64,000 nucleotides of DNA from an uncultured Kordia sp. (GCF_947489565.1 NZ_CANLEA010000002.1:310001-374000), one strand, 5' to 3'; shown: positions 34,857-45,103, numbered from the stretch's first letter. The notes: generated from the letters alone by a model not told the origin. Program-made: numbers and translations.

Positions 34857-35887
34857 GATCCTTTTTCATTAAATAGGTTTAACTTTTGTAACCATGCTGT
34901 TTTTCGTTCTAATAGAAAAACATCTAACAGTAATAAGAAGATTCCCAAACCAAGAAACCATTGAAATTGATCTTGGAATTCAGAGAATTTTTTGGCTTCA
35001 AATTCTGTTTTGTTCATTGTTGAGAGTCGGTCAGTAATAAATGCTACTGCTTCTTCTGTATTAGTTCCGTCAATATATTCGCCATCTCCTTCTGAGGCGA
35101 TATCTTTTAGTGTTTTTTCATTTAAACGTGTGATGACAACTTCTCCTTGTAAGTCACGTTTGTACGATTCTACAATGCCACGTCTTTTTAATGGAATGCG
35201 TCCACCTTTTTGTGTTCCCACTCCAATAGTATAGGTTTTTATACCTTCTTTTGTCGCTTCTTCTGCCCATTGTCCTGCGCCACCTGTATGATCTTCTCCA
35301 TCAGAAATAATGACCAATACACGATTGGTTTGTTCTACATCATCATAATAGGTTTTTGCCATACGAATGGCATCATCTATAGCAGTTCCTTGCGAGGATA
35401 ACATATCTGTATTTAGACTTGACAAGAACATTTTTGCTGCCGAAAAATCGGTGGTAATTGGCAATTGTGGCACTGCTCTTCCCGCATATGCGATGATTCC
35501 GATACGATCGCTTCCCAATTTATTAATAATTTCAGAAACAATACGTTTTGCTTTGTCCAGTCGGCTTGGCGAAATGTCTTCTGCCAACATACTTTTAGAG
35601 ACATCTACGGCAAATACAATATCTACACCTTCTCGTTTTACTGTTTCCAATTTTGTGCCAATTTTCGGATTGACCAATGCTACCACTAAAGAACCGATAG
35701 CCAAACACCAAATTACAAGCTTTAAAATAGGTTTAAAGGTTGATTTTTGTGGACTTAATCGTTCTAACAATTGTTTGCTGGCAAATTTATGCTGCGCTCT
35801 TCGTTTCCAAAACTGCATAATTATAAATACCAACACCACTACTGGGATGATAATTAGTAAGTAAAAATATTTTTTTTCTTCTAACAT
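34853..35887 (-). CDS. batB: BatB: membrane-anchored VWA protein
   Basis: 344 residues. Two N-terminal membrane helices (about 6-24 and 55-72), a VWA domain with DVSKSMLAED (MIDAS), GTAIDDA and ISDGEDHTGG, and a C-terminal helix (FLGLGIFLLLLDVFLLER). Faces the periplasm. It follows the FMN-reductase gene by 3 bases and overlaps batC by ATGA. Partner of BatA in the aerotolerance complex. Confidence 0.93.
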   Translation of the reverse strand: MLEEKKYFYLLIIIPVVVLVFIIMQFWKRRAQHKFASKQLLERLSPQKSTFKPILKLVIWCLAIGSLVVALVNPKIGTKLETVKREGVDIVFAVDVSKSMLAEDISPSRLDKAKRIVSEIINKLGSDRIGIIAYAGRAVPQLPITTDFSAAKMFLSSLNTDMLSSQGTAIDDAIRMAKTYYDDVEQTNRVLVIISDGEDHTGGAGQWAEEATKEGIKTYTIGVGTQKGGRIPLKRRGIVESYKRDLQGEVVITRLNEKTLKDIASEGDGEYIDGTNTEEAVAFITDRLSTMNKTEFEAKKFSEFQDQFQWFLGLGIFLLLLDVFLLERKTAWLQKLNLFNEKGS

Positions 35888-35890
35888 AAA

Positions 35891-36403
35891 TTATTTCTTC
35901 ATCAATCGATTCGCAAATTCAGTAATGCGTTGCTGTACTTCTTGCGATATTTTTTTATTTTCAATCCATGTATGAATATGTCCTACATATTGCATACCTA
36001 AATAGTTTGCACTTTCTGTAAAAGGCATTTCAAAACCTTCTTTAATTTCTTGATCCGAACCACAACTAAGTACGCCCATGTTCATTCCGCGCAAGCGTCT
36101 TCCAATATCTTTTTCTTCAAATAGAAAGTCAGACATTCTATCAAAAAACACTTTCATCACGCCACTCATGGTATACCAATAAATGGGCGTTGCAAAGACA
36201 AATGTTTCATAGGTTGCTGTCATTTTTTTAAACAGCGCATTGAAATCGTCTTCATTGTTCAATTCGTAATCAAAATGATTGATCTTATATTGTTTTAAGT
36301 CAATCACTTCAAAACCAGTTTGTTGTTGAAGCTCAGAAACAATGGTATGTGTGTTTCCTTGACTTCGCGAACTTCCTAGTATTATGACTCCTTTTGCGCT
36401 CAT
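35891..36403 (-). CDS. NADPH-dependent FMN reductase/flavodoxin-like oxidoreductase inside the bat operon
   Basis: 170 residues. The flavodoxin fold is shown by GSSRSQGNTHTIV (phosphate-binding loop near residues 11-23), TPIYWYTMSGVMKVFFDRM and a helix near the C-terminus. It likely binds FMN and reduces a quinone or other acceptor in the cytosol. The gene lies between batA (2-base gap) and batB (3-base gap), so it is in the operon. Its presence there is unusual and may reflect a redox link to aerotolerance; no direct evidence. Confidence 0.87.
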   Translation of the reverse strand: MSAKGVIILGSSRSQGNTHTIVSELQQQTGFEVIDLKQYKINHFDYELNNEDDFNALFKKMTATYETFVFATPIYWYTMSGVMKVFFDRMSDFLFEEKDIGRRLRGMNMGVLSCGSDQEIKEGFEMPFTESANYLGMQYVGHIHTWIENKKISQEVQQRITEFANRLMKK

Positions 36404-36405
36404 GT

Positions 36406-37413
36406 TTAGATAAAACTTCTAAATAAGGTGTTACGCAATAGGATTTCTATCAACAGTAAAATTCCAGCAAAAAATACAAATATTCTGAATTTCTCCTCAT
36501 AGTTTGTATAGCGAAATTCTTCGATTTCTGTCTTTTCTAACTTGTTGATTTCATCATAGATTTCCGCCAGTTTTTTACTATTGTTGGCTCTAAAATATTT
36601 TCCTCCAGTGGTTTTGGCAATTTCCTTTAACAGTTTTTCGTCAATTTCCACTTGCATGTTTCTAAATGAAAAGGTTCCATCTGGGTTCAACGAAAATGGT
36701 GTTGAAGCCGTTCCGTTGGTTCCTATTCCAATGGTATATGTTTTGATGCCATATTCTACTGCTAGTTCGGAAGCAATTTGCGGTTCAATGAATCCTGCAT
36801 TATTTACTCCATCTGTCAATAAAATGATGACTTTACTTTTAGCTTTACTATCTTTTAAACGGTTTACTGCTGTTGCCAATCCCATTCCAATGGCGGTTCC
36901 ACCAGTCAATTCGCCATATTTATACTTGATATCTTTCAATGCATTTTGAATGATATTTTTATCCGTTGTAATAGGCGTTTTGGTAAAACTTTCTCCTGCA
37001 TATACGACCAATCCGATACGGTCACTTGGTCGTCCGTCAATAAATTCAGAAGCCACTCTTTTTAAAGCAATGAGTCGATTTGGTTTTAAATCTTTGGCTA
37101 ACATACTTGCCGAGACATCAATTGCCATGACAATATCAATTCCTTTATTGGTTTTGACTCTTGTAGAAACTTCTTTGGTTTGCGGACGTGCCAATGCAGT
37201 AATTATTGCTGCAACTGCCAACATGCGCAATGCAAAAAGTATGGGTTTTAGTTTTGGCAGTATACTTTGCTTTACTTTGAAACCTTGCAGGCTCGACATT
37301 TTTACGTCAGCTAATTGCTTTGGTTTTTTCCATACATACCAAGCAATTGCTAAAGGAATGAACAATAGCAACCAGAAAAACTGTGGATGTGCAAACGTAT
37401 AATTATCTATCAT
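36406..37413 (-). CDS. batA: BatA: membrane-anchored VWA protein
   Basis: 335 residues. N-terminal helices (FFWLLLFIPLAIAWYVW, then LRMLAVAAIITALA), VWA domain with AIDVSASMLAKD, GGTAIGMGLA and LLTDGVNNAGF, and a C-terminal helix (IFVFFAGILLLIEILLR). DxSxS, Thr and Asp of the MIDAS are complete. It overlaps the upstream gene by 4 bases and precedes the FMN reductase. Works with BatB in the periplasmic complex. Confidence 0.93.
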   Translation of the reverse strand: MIDNYTFAHPQFFWLLLFIPLAIAWYVWKKPKQLADVKMSSLQGFKVKQSILPKLKPILFALRMLAVAAIITALARPQTKEVSTRVKTNKGIDIVMAIDVSASMLAKDLKPNRLIALKRVASEFIDGRPSDRIGLVVYAGESFTKTPITTDKNIIQNALKDIKYKYGELTGGTAIGMGLATAVNRLKDSKAKSKVIILLTDGVNNAGFIEPQIASELAVEYGIKTYTIGIGTNGTASTPFSLNPDGTFSFRNMQVEIDEKLLKEIAKTTGGKYFRANNSKKLAEIYDEINKLEKTEIEEFRYTNYEEKFRIFVFFAGILLLIEILLRNTLFRSFI

Positions 37414-39083
37414 TTTTTCTTTTCTTCTTCTTTGAGTGTGATGGAATTTAAAATTCGATCAACTATTGTTTTTCCATCTTCATCATCTTCTGCATACATC
37501 ATAATAAGTGTCTGTATGCCGCGTCCTTCTTCAAACACATAGGCTTCATACGCTCTTTCTTGTTCGCTGCTAAAAGGACTTAAGTCATCTACAAAGATTC
37601 CTGTACCATACATTTTGAGTCCTTTGATTCCCGAAGGCGATTCGTATTCGTCATATTTTACCACAAATTTCTTTGCGCCTTCATCTTCAAATTTCTTTAT
37701 GATTTTTTCTGCAATATCATCCAGCGTAATTTCTGGTTTCTGTGTAAATGTGGTTACACCTAAACTTACAGAAAATGGTGCTAAATGACTTTGATAACTA
37801 TAAATGTCTGTTTTAGATGGTAATGGAACTGTGTCTTTTGCTTTTAGTGGTGTAGCACGCTTCAATACTTTTGGTGTCGAAATGATAAAATCGGAAGTTC
37901 CATAAGTACTTGCTACCCAATCATCTTCTAGCAAATCACTCATTGAGTGACCAACATAGGTATTTTCTTTTACGTATTCTAAAGTTGCATAACCTATCAA
38001 TCCGCCAAAAGCGATGATCATTGCTACGACTCCGATAACCGTATTTCTAAAACGTTGTTTTTTGCGTTGTTCTTCTAGCAATCGCAATTTGTATTCTTCG
38101 TCTTTGCGTAATTCTTCGTCTGAAATTTCAGGAATCGCTTCTTTGGTTTCTACCACAATGTTTTCCACCAAATTACGATCTGCTTTTATGACACTATCAT
38201 CTGGTTTCGATTTTGCAAATTTTACCAAATCGGCAGTTTGCAATACATTTTTTAGATTTTTGATGGTTTCATCTTTTAAATCTAAATATCCTGCATCTTT
38301 TTGCGCTTCTATTTTACGAATCAGTTCGGCTGTTGTACTTTCCAAAGCATCAATTCGCACTTCTTCTTCTATATATTGACGGACAATATTTGTCAACTCA
38401 GAATAATAATCTTTGTATTCAGAATTGAGTAAAAATCTTGATTTATCCAATTCATTCAATTGCAGTAAAGCGCGATCATACGGTGGAATTTCTGCTTTTT
38501 TCTTTTTCTTCTTTTTTTCTTTCAGTTGAAAAACAAAGAAGTAAAAATACGCGCCAAATAATGCAATCAATCCTAAAACAATGAGGAGATAAATCCACCA
38601 CGTACTACTCCATTTATTAACTGCCGTGATTTTTTTGATGTCAAACATTTTCTGCTTGAGCGTATCTACCACAACATCGGCCACCGCAATACGAATTGAA
38701 TCCGTAAAGTATGGTTTGTTATTGATGAGTATTTTTTGTTTTGGAATAAAATACGTTCCTGAGTCAAACTGTGTGACTCCATATTTTTTTATGAGACTGT
38801 ATTTCGCGTTTTGTTGAACCGTGTCGGCTTCATAAGCTTCCAACAATTCCAATGGCATGAAGATATTGTTTCCTTCTGGAAATACTACGGTTGCTGCAGT
38901 ATCTGCTTCTACCATAATAGAGAGTTTGATTTCTTCTCCAATTTTTATCTGTGTCGAATCTACAACAGCTTCTACTTTTTGTGCGAATGTTTGTGTGGTG
39001 AATAGAAAAAAGAAAAGCATTCCAAAGACACACATTCGTGAGAATGCTTTTGTAACTCCGGATCGTTGTAATTTTTTATTCAT
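37410..39083 (-). CDS. Bat-operon membrane protein with beta-sandwich and helical cytosolic domain
   Basis: 557 residues from the ATG at 39083 (an ATG at 39101 would add six). Signal peptide (MCVFGMLFFFLFTTQTFAQ), an N-terminal periplasmic beta domain (IKIGEEIKLSIMVEADTAATV), a membrane helix near 180 followed by a Lys run, a helical DUF4381-like region (IPPYDRALLQLNELDKS, YKDYYSELTNIVRQYIEEE), a second helix near 355 and a C-terminal periplasmic domain. This gene normally lies between the DUF58 gene and batA. Function unknown. Confidence 0.85.
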   Translation of the reverse strand: MNKKLQRSGVTKAFSRMCVFGMLFFFLFTTQTFAQKVEAVVDSTQIKIGEEIKLSIMVEADTAATVVFPEGNNIFMPLELLEAYEADTVQQNAKYSLIKKYGVTQFDSGTYFIPKQKILINNKPYFTDSIRIAVADVVVDTLKQKMFDIKKITAVNKWSSTWWIYLLIVLGLIALFGAYFYFFVFQLKEKKKKKKKAEIPPYDRALLQLNELDKSRFLLNSEYKDYYSELTNIVRQYIEEEVRIDALESTTAELIRKIEAQKDAGYLDLKDETIKNLKNVLQTADLVKFAKSKPDDSVIKADRNLVENIVVETKEAIPEISDEELRKDEEYKLRLLEEQRKKQRFRNTVIGVVAMIIAFGGLIGYATLEYVKENTYVGHSMSDLLEDDWVASTYGTSDFIISTPKVLKRATPLKAKDTVPLPSKTDIYSYQSHLAPFSVSLGVTTFTQKPEITLDDIAEKIIKKFEDEGAKKFVVKYDEYESPSGIKGLKMYGTGIFVDDLSPFSSEQERAYEAYVFEEGRGIQTLIMMYAEDDEDGKTIVDRILNSITLKEEEKKK

Positions 39084-39108
39084 AAATAGTTCGTTATTCA
39101 TAATTCGC

Positions 39109-39975
39109 TTAGCCTCTTCTTTTAAAATAGCCTAATAGTTTTTTTACATAGCTTTCGTCTACACTAGCACTGATAGTACCTGCGCCACTTCTAGAGAATA
39201 ATTCTTGGAAGTAATTTACTTTGCCTCTGTAATATTTTGTGTAATTGGTTCTTACTGATTTTGAACCTGTATTGACCAACATGGTTTCTCCTGTTTCACT
39301 GTCGAGCATTTGTACGATTCCTAAATTCGGAATGGTTTCTTCGCGCTGATCATAAATACGAATTCCTGTTAAATCGTGCTTTTTGGCAGCAATTTTTAAG
39401 GTTTGTTCGTATTCATCTGCGATAAAATCTGAAAGAATAAAGACAATTGCTTTTTTCTTCATGACGCTTGATAAAAATCGCAATGCTTGTGAAACGTCTG
39501 TTTTGGTACTTTTTGGCGTAAATTCTAAAAGTTCACGAATGATGCGCAATACATGTGATTTTCCTTTTTTGGGAGGAATGAACAATTCTATTTCGTCTGA
39601 AAATAAGATCAGTCCGACTTTATCATTGTTTTGCATTGCCGAAAATGCTAGCGTTGCTGAAATTTCGGTGATCGTTTCATTTTTAAACTGTGAATTCGTT
39701 CCAAAAAGTTCAGATCCTGAGACATCAACCATTAACATCATGGTGAGTTCTCTTTCTTCCTCAAATACTTTGATATACGGTTCGTTGTAACGAGCCGTTA
39801 CATTCCAATCAATATTTCGTACATCATCGCCAAATTGATACTGACGCACTTCGCTAAACGTCATTCCACGACCTTTGAAAGTAGAGTGATATTCTCCTCC
39901 AAAGATATGATCGCTCAGTCGGCGCGTTTTAATCTCTATTTTTCGTACTTTTTTAAGTAACTCTTTCGTATCCAT
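39109..39975 (-). CDS. DUF58 domain protein (VWA-like) of the moxR/bat operon
   Basis: 288 residues, cytosolic. The DUF58 signature is FKGRGMTFSEVRQYQFGDDVRNI followed by DWNVTARYNEPYIKVFEEE. A VWA-like core follows with MMLMVDVSGSELFG and VFILSDFIADE. It lacks the membrane helices of BatA/B. DUF58 proteins pair with the MoxR ATPase encoded just upstream; together they are thought to act as a chaperone for metal insertion or complex assembly. A gap of 130 bases separates it from moxR. Confidence 0.92.
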   Translation of the reverse strand: MDTKELLKKVRKIEIKTRRLSDHIFGGEYHSTFKGRGMTFSEVRQYQFGDDVRNIDWNVTARYNEPYIKVFEEERELTMMLMVDVSGSELFGTNSQFKNETITEISATLAFSAMQNNDKVGLILFSDEIELFIPPKKGKSHVLRIIRELLEFTPKSTKTDVSQALRFLSSVMKKKAIVFILSDFIADEYEQTLKIAAKKHDLTGIRIYDQREETIPNLGIVQMLDSETGETMLVNTGSKSVRTNYTKYYRGKVNYFQELFSRSGAGTISASVDESYVKKLLGYFKRRG

Positions 39976-40105
39976 TGTTTTCAGTATGCAATGTTCAGTG
40001 TTTGGTAGACAGTGAACGGTAAACAGTTTTAAGTTAGTCAGTTAAGCAACCAGTGTTTTCTTTGAGAAATAACTCAAGACTCAACACTCATAACTCATTA
40101 CTAGC

Positions 40106-41101
40106 CTATGGTACTTCAATTTCGTTTACAATCTTGTTGATGATTTCTTCGGAAGTAATGTTTTCAGCTTCTGCTTCATAGGTAATTCCGATTCTGTGAC
40201 GCAATACATCGTGTACAACGGCACGTACATCTTCTGGGATTACGTAACCTCTTCGTTTGATGAATGCATAACATTTAGCAGCATTTGCTAGGTTGATACT
40301 TCCACGAGGCGACGCTCCAAAACTGATTAATGGTTTTAAGTCTTCTAATTTATATTTTTCTGGATAACGTGTAGCAAAGATGATATCCAAGATGTATTTT
40401 TCAATTTTTTCGTCCATGTAAACATCTTTCACCGCTTCTTGCGCTTTTAAGATTTGTGCTACAGACACGACTGGATTTACAGTTTCAAAGCTTCCTTTTA
40501 AGTTGGCACGCATGATGAGTTGTTCTTCGTCCATTTTTGGATAATCAATCACCACTTTCAACATAAAACGGTCTACCTGCGCTTCCGGTAACGGATACGT
40601 TCCTTCTTGCTCTACAGGGTTTTGCGTTGCCATTACTAAGAAAGGCTTGTCTAAAATAAAAGTTTCATCACCAATAGTAACTTGCTTTTCTTGCATGGCT
40701 TCTAACAGCGCTGACTGCACTTTTGCTGGTGCACGGTTGATCTCATCCGACAACACAAAATTTGCAAAAATTGGTCCTTTCTTAATCGAGAAATCATTCT
40801 CTTTCATGTTGTAAATAAGGGTTCCTACAACATCTGCAGGAAGCAAGTCGGGCGTAAACTGAATTCTACTAAAACTTCCTTGTACTGCTTTACTTAACGT
40901 ATTAATTGCCAATGTTTTTGCCAATCCAGGAACACCTTCTAAAAGGATATGTCCTTTTCCTAGCAAACCAATTAACAAACGTTCTACCATGTGCTTTTGT
41001 CCAACGATTACTTTGTTGATTTCCATCGTAAGCAAATCGATAAAGGCACTTTCTTTTTCAATTTTTTCGTTAATAGCTCTAATATCTATTGTCTCTTCCA
41101 T
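40106..41101 (-). CDS. moxR: MoxR family AAA+ ATPase
   Basis: 331 residues. Walker A LEGVPGLAKT near residue 56, Walker B FVLSDEINRAPAKVQSALLEAM, sensor region ATQNPVEQEGTYPLPEAQVDRF, and the C-terminal AAA lid with GASPRGSINLANAAK. It probably assists folding or metallation of the Bat/VWA proteins. First gene of the operon; the following 130 bases contain repeated short words rather than a terminator. Confidence 0.95.
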   Translation of the reverse strand: MEETIDIRAINEKIEKESAFIDLLTMEINKVIVGQKHMVERLLIGLLGKGHILLEGVPGLAKTLAINTLSKAVQGSFSRIQFTPDLLPADVVGTLIYNMKENDFSIKKGPIFANFVLSDEINRAPAKVQSALLEAMQEKQVTIGDETFILDKPFLVMATQNPVEQEGTYPLPEAQVDRFMLKVVIDYPKMDEEQLIMRANLKGSFETVNPVVSVAQILKAQEAVKDVYMDEKIEKYILDIIFATRYPEKYKLEDLKPLISFGASPRGSINLANAAKCYAFIKRRGYVIPEDVRAVVHDVLRHRIGITYEAEAENITSEEIINKIVNEIEVP

Positions 41102-41261
41102 TTAGGTACTTTTTTTGAGGCGTGAATTTACTAATCACATTTTAACAATGCAAATTGTCAAAATTATTCGTTTATTGCTGTTAATAATAGGTTAAAATAT
41201 TTAGGATATTTATATATTGAAGCCTTTAAAACTCAAAAGTATAGAAGATTACTGACGATCT

Positions 41262-41269
41262 TATTTTTG
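41262..41269 (+). promoter_or_regulatory. -7 promoter element for the sodium:solute symporter
   Basis: TATTTTTG fits TAnnTTTG, 69 bases before the ATG at 41339. No clear -33 TTG at normal spacing. Confidence 0.4.
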
Positions 41270-41338
41270 TGTTGATAACTCAAAGCCTTGCAGTTGCTTA
41301 TCTCATCAATTGTATCGCCTTTTTTTGAATTGTATTTT

Positions 41339-43174
41339 ATGGAATTATCAGGATTAGATTATAGCCTCATTTTTGGGTTCTTTGCCATTGTTTTAGGAAT
41401 TGGAATTTATGTTTCTAAAACTTCTGGAAAAAATAGTACAGAATATTTTTTATCAGGGCGAAATATGCCTTGGTGGATTTTAGGAGTTTCTATGGTTGCG
41501 ACCACATTTTCGACCGATACTCCAAATTTTGTAACCGATATTGTTAGAGAAAAAGGTGTTTCTTCCAACTGGGTTTGGTGGGCTTTTTTAATTACAGGCT
41601 TGTTGACTGTTTTTGTCTATGCAAAACTGTGGCGAAAGTCAAATGTGGCAACCGATATTGAATTCTATGAATTGCGTTATGGCGGAAAACCTGCAAAGTT
41701 TTTACGATGGTTTCGTGCGGTATATTTAGGTGTCGTTTTCAATATTTTTGCTATGGCTGGTGTGACACTTGCCGCTATCAAAATTGGTGGTGTCATGTTA
41801 GGATTACAACCTTGGGAAACCGTAGTATATGCAGGAGCTGTTACGGTACTTTTTAGTGCTATTGGCGGATTTAAAGGTGTAATTTACACAGATTTTATAT
41901 TGTTTTTTGTGGCTATGGCTGGTGCTATTGGGGCTGCGTATTATTGTGTAAATCTTCCCGAAGTTGGCGGATTGCAAAACTTAATTACGCATGAAAATGT
42001 AGCGGATAAACTCAATATTTTTCCCGATTTTAATAATACTGAAATACTTATTACATTAATTATAATTCCGCTCGCTGTACAATGGTGGAGTTCTTGGTTT
42101 CCAGGAGCTGAACCTGGCGGTGGTGGTTATATTGCACAACGAATGCTAGCTGCCAAAGATGAAAATCATGCGATTGGTGCCACCTTCTTTTTTAATATTA
42201 TGCATTATGCTTTGCGTCCTTGGCCGTGGATTATTGTTGCCTTAGCTTCCTTGATCGTTTTTCCAGATATTGCAAGTATTCAGACAGCTTTTCCAGACAT
42301 TCCAGCAGATAAGTTAGGAAATGATTTGGCGTATTCTGCGATGTTGACCAAATTGCCTAGCGGATTGTTAGGTTTGGTATTGGCTTCACTAGTTGCAGCA
42401 TATATGTCTACGATTTCGACACATTTAAATTGGGGATCGTCTTATATTGTAAATGATTTTTACAAAATCAAAGTCAATAAGAATGCTTCTGAAAAAGAAT
42501 TGGTAAATGTTGGGCGAATTTCCACAGTGATCTTAATGATATTTAGTGCCATTTTTGCCTTGTTTTTACAAAATGCCAATCAACTTTTTGAAATTATTAT
42601 TGCATTTGGTGCCGGAACTGGATCAATTTTTATTTTACGTTGGTTTTGGTGGCGAATTAATGCATGGAGTGAAATTTCTGCTATGGTAGTTTCAGGAGTA
42701 ATCTCAATATTGTTTAAGCTGACGGTTGTTGGAGAAATCATGTTTACACATCAAGATCAAATAACAGGTAAAACTGTTGAAGGTTGGATGCCAGGATATA
42801 TGTTATTTCCTCTGATTGTTTTGATTACTACTACTGTTTGGCTAACTGTAACCTTTATGACACAACCAGAAACCAAAGAAACTTTATTTAATTTTTATAA
42901 AAAGATTCAACCTGGCGGACCTGGTTGGAATAAAACCATTGCAGATGCAGAAGCTGATAATGTAGAAATTGTAACTGATCGTCAACCTTGGAATGTTCCT
43001 TCGGGAATTTTAGCCATGTTGGTTGCCATGATTTTTATTTACAGCATTATGTTTGCGACTGGTTATTGGATTTATGGAGAAACAACTCTGGCCATGAGTT
43101 TAACTGCCGTTGCTCTTGCTTCAGGATTTATTTTGACACGACTTTGGAAAAAGATTCGCGCATCGGTTTTTTAG
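41339..43174 (+). CDS. Sodium:solute symporter (SSS/SLC5 family)
   Basis: 611 residues from the ATG at 41339 (MELSGLDYSLIFGFF), preferred over an in-frame ATG-like start at 41288 that adds a non-family leader. About 13-14 membrane segments. Family features are KNSTEYFLSGRNMPWWILGVS, DTPNFVTDIVREKG, and a conserved Na+-site region with AAYMSTISTHLNWGSSYIVND. The family imports sugars, amino acids, vitamins or organic anions with Na+; the substrate cannot be read. The flavobacterial members of this subgroup are large. Single gene. Confidence 0.9.
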   Translation: MELSGLDYSLIFGFFAIVLGIGIYVSKTSGKNSTEYFLSGRNMPWWILGVSMVATTFSTDTPNFVTDIVREKGVSSNWVWWAFLITGLLTVFVYAKLWRKSNVATDIEFYELRYGGKPAKFLRWFRAVYLGVVFNIFAMAGVTLAAIKIGGVMLGLQPWETVVYAGAVTVLFSAIGGFKGVIYTDFILFFVAMAGAIGAAYYCVNLPEVGGLQNLITHENVADKLNIFPDFNNTEILITLIIIPLAVQWWSSWFPGAEPGGGGYIAQRMLAAKDENHAIGATFFFNIMHYALRPWPWIIVALASLIVFPDIASIQTAFPDIPADKLGNDLAYSAMLTKLPSGLLGLVLASLVAAYMSTISTHLNWGSSYIVNDFYKIKVNKNASEKELVNVGRISTVILMIFSAIFALFLQNANQLFEIIIAFGAGTGSIFILRWFWWRINAWSEISAMVVSGVISILFKLTVVGEIMFTHQDQITGKTVEGWMPGYMLFPLIVLITTTVWLTVTFMTQPETKETLFNFYKKIQPGGPGWNKTIADAEADNVEIVTDRQPWNVPSGILAMLVAMIFIYSIMFATGYWIYGETTLAMSLTAVALASGFILTRLWKKIRASVF

Positions 43175-43393
43175 TGTAGACTTGTTAGATTTTTAGACGT
43201 GCTGCGCTTTTAGATGGTTAGTATTGACTTCGCCTGTTAGACTGATGTAGTTATTGAATTCTTTGATGCTTTATCTCTACGAACTTTACAGTTGTTCTCC
43301 ATACAATTTTTCTCCACTTCATTTCGAAAAACCACTTGAACTGACGTTTTTGAACAATCAAATTTGTATTTTTACGGTAAATATTTAGAGACT

Positions 43394-44263
43394 GTGAATT
43401 CAAATTATTCAAGAATTATTGCAGGTACCATGACTTGGGGAAGTTGGGGAAAACAATTCACTACTTCACAAATGGTTGACCTGATGCATCATTGCAAAAA
43501 TGTGGGAATTACAACCTTCGATCACGCAGATATTTACGGTGGTTATACTACAGAAGCTGACTTTGGAAAAGCATTTGCCGAAAGTAAGATTGATCGCGAA
43601 AGCATCGAAATTATTTCCAAATGTGGTATTCAATATCAAACAGATAATCGTCCAAATACTATAAAACATTACGATTATTCTGCTGACTATATTATTTGGT
43701 CTGTAGAAACTTCGCTTAAAAATTTACAAACTGAGTATTTAGATTTGTTGTTATTGCACAGACCTAGTCCGTTAATGCACCCTGATGAAGTTGCAAAGGC
43801 AATTGATCATGTAAAAACACAAGGGAAAATCAAAGATTTTGGAGTTTCTAACTTTACACCATCGCAAATGACCATGATGGGTACAAAAAGTAATATTACT
43901 GCCAATCAAATTCAATTTTCATTGACCGATTTCGACGCCATGCATGATGGAACACTTGATTTTATGATTACCAATTCCATTTTACCAATGGCTTGGCAAC
44001 CGTTAGGAAGTGTGTTTAGAGAAGAAAATGAACAAACCACAAGAATTCATAAGGTTTTAGATAATCTCACAGAAAAGTACCATGCTACCAAAGATCAATT
44101 GGTATTGGCGTGGATTTTAAAACATCCTTCAAACGTACATCCTGTGATTGGAACTACAACTCCAGAACGTGTAACCAATGCGGCAAAAGCCACAGAAATT
44201 AATTTGTCTTTGGAAGATTGGTTTATGTTATTGGTAGAAAGTCAAGGACATAAAGTTCCTTGA
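43394..44263 (+). CDS. Aldo/keto reductase, YdhF-like
   Basis: 289 residues if the GTG at 43394 is the start; no ATG occurs before the first core motif, and a TTG at 43364 is an alternative. TIM-barrel features are TMTWGSWG, catalytic D-x-x-x-Y in FDHADIYGGYTTE, Lys in IISKCGI, His in LLLLHRPSP, and the cofactor segment HPVIGTTTPERV. It uses NADPH to reduce carbonyls. It is followed by an SDR gene on the same strand, 81 bases on. Confidence 0.9.
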   Translation: MNSNYSRIIAGTMTWGSWGKQFTTSQMVDLMHHCKNVGITTFDHADIYGGYTTEADFGKAFAESKIDRESIEIISKCGIQYQTDNRPNTIKHYDYSADYIIWSVETSLKNLQTEYLDLLLLHRPSPLMHPDEVAKAIDHVKTQGKIKDFGVSNFTPSQMTMMGTKSNITANQIQFSLTDFDAMHDGTLDFMITNSILPMAWQPLGSVFREENEQTTRIHKVLDNLTEKYHATKDQLVLAWILKHPSNVHPVIGTTTPERVTNAAKATEINLSLEDWFMLLVESQGHKVP

Positions 44264-44344
44264 TTTTAATAGTGAGTATTGAGATCTGAGATGCATATAT
44301 TGAGATTTTTAGTTTAATTAAAAAGATTCCCGTTTGCATGGGAA

Positions 44345-45103
44345 ATGAATATGAAAAAAACAGCTTTTATTACAGGTGCTACTAGCGGAATTGGACGCGA
44401 GATTGCACGCGAATTTGCAAAACACAATATCCGTTTAATCCTTTGTGGACGCAGACAAGAACGCTTAGACGAACTTAAAGAAGAATTAAGCTCGCATACG
44501 GAAGTGCATACGTTAAATTTTGATGTTCGAGACAAGGAAAAAGTGGCTGCTGCAGTTGCTTCGTTGCCTGAAAATTTTCAAACCATAAATATCTTAATCA
44601 ACAATGCTGGAAACGCGCATGGATTAGATCCAATTCAAAATGGAAGCATGGACGATTGGGATGCAATGTTGGATATTAATGTCAAAGGATTGCTGTATGT
44701 AAGCAATGCTATAATTCCGCAAATGGTTAAAAGAAATGCAGGTCATATTTTAAATATTGGTTCTACAGCTGGAAAAGAAGTGTATCCAAACGGAAATGTA
44801 TATTGTGCCAGCAAACATGCCGTAGATGCTTTGAATAAAGGAATGCGCTTGGATTTAAATGCACATGGAATTCGCGTTGGTGCGATAAATCCTGGATTGG
44901 TAGAAACCGAGTTTAGTGATGTTCGTTTTAAAGGAGATACAGATCGTGCTGATAAAGTGTATCAAGGATTTCAACCTTTGACTCCAAAAGATGTTGCCGA
45001 AACTGCATATTTTATTGTAACACGACCTGCACATGTAAACATTGCCGATTTGACGATGATGTGTACGGCGCAAGCTTCGAGTACTATTGTAAAGAAATCG
45101 TAA
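44345..45103 (+). CDS. Short-chain dehydrogenase/reductase, YdfG-like
   Basis: 252 residues (MNMKKTAFITG; the second ATG at 44351 is also possible). Rossmann motif TGATSGIGREIA, NNAGNAHG, catalytic Ser in NIGSTAGKEVYP and Tyr-x-x-x-Lys in YCASKHAVDAL. The arrangement is that of serine/3-hydroxy acid dehydrogenases such as YdfG. NADP(H) preference is suggested by CGRRQER after strand 2. The stop is directly followed by the ATG of the next gene. Confidence 0.92.
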   Translation: MNMKKTAFITGATSGIGREIAREFAKHNIRLILCGRRQERLDELKEELSSHTEVHTLNFDVRDKEKVAAAVASLPENFQTINILINNAGNAHGLDPIQNGSMDDWDAMLDINVKGLLYVSNAIIPQMVKRNAGHILNIGSTAGKEVYPNGNVYCASKHAVDALNKGMRLDLNAHGIRVGAINPGLVETEFSDVRFKGDTDRADKVYQGFQPLTPKDVAETAYFIVTRPAHVNIADLTMMCTAQASSTIVKKS

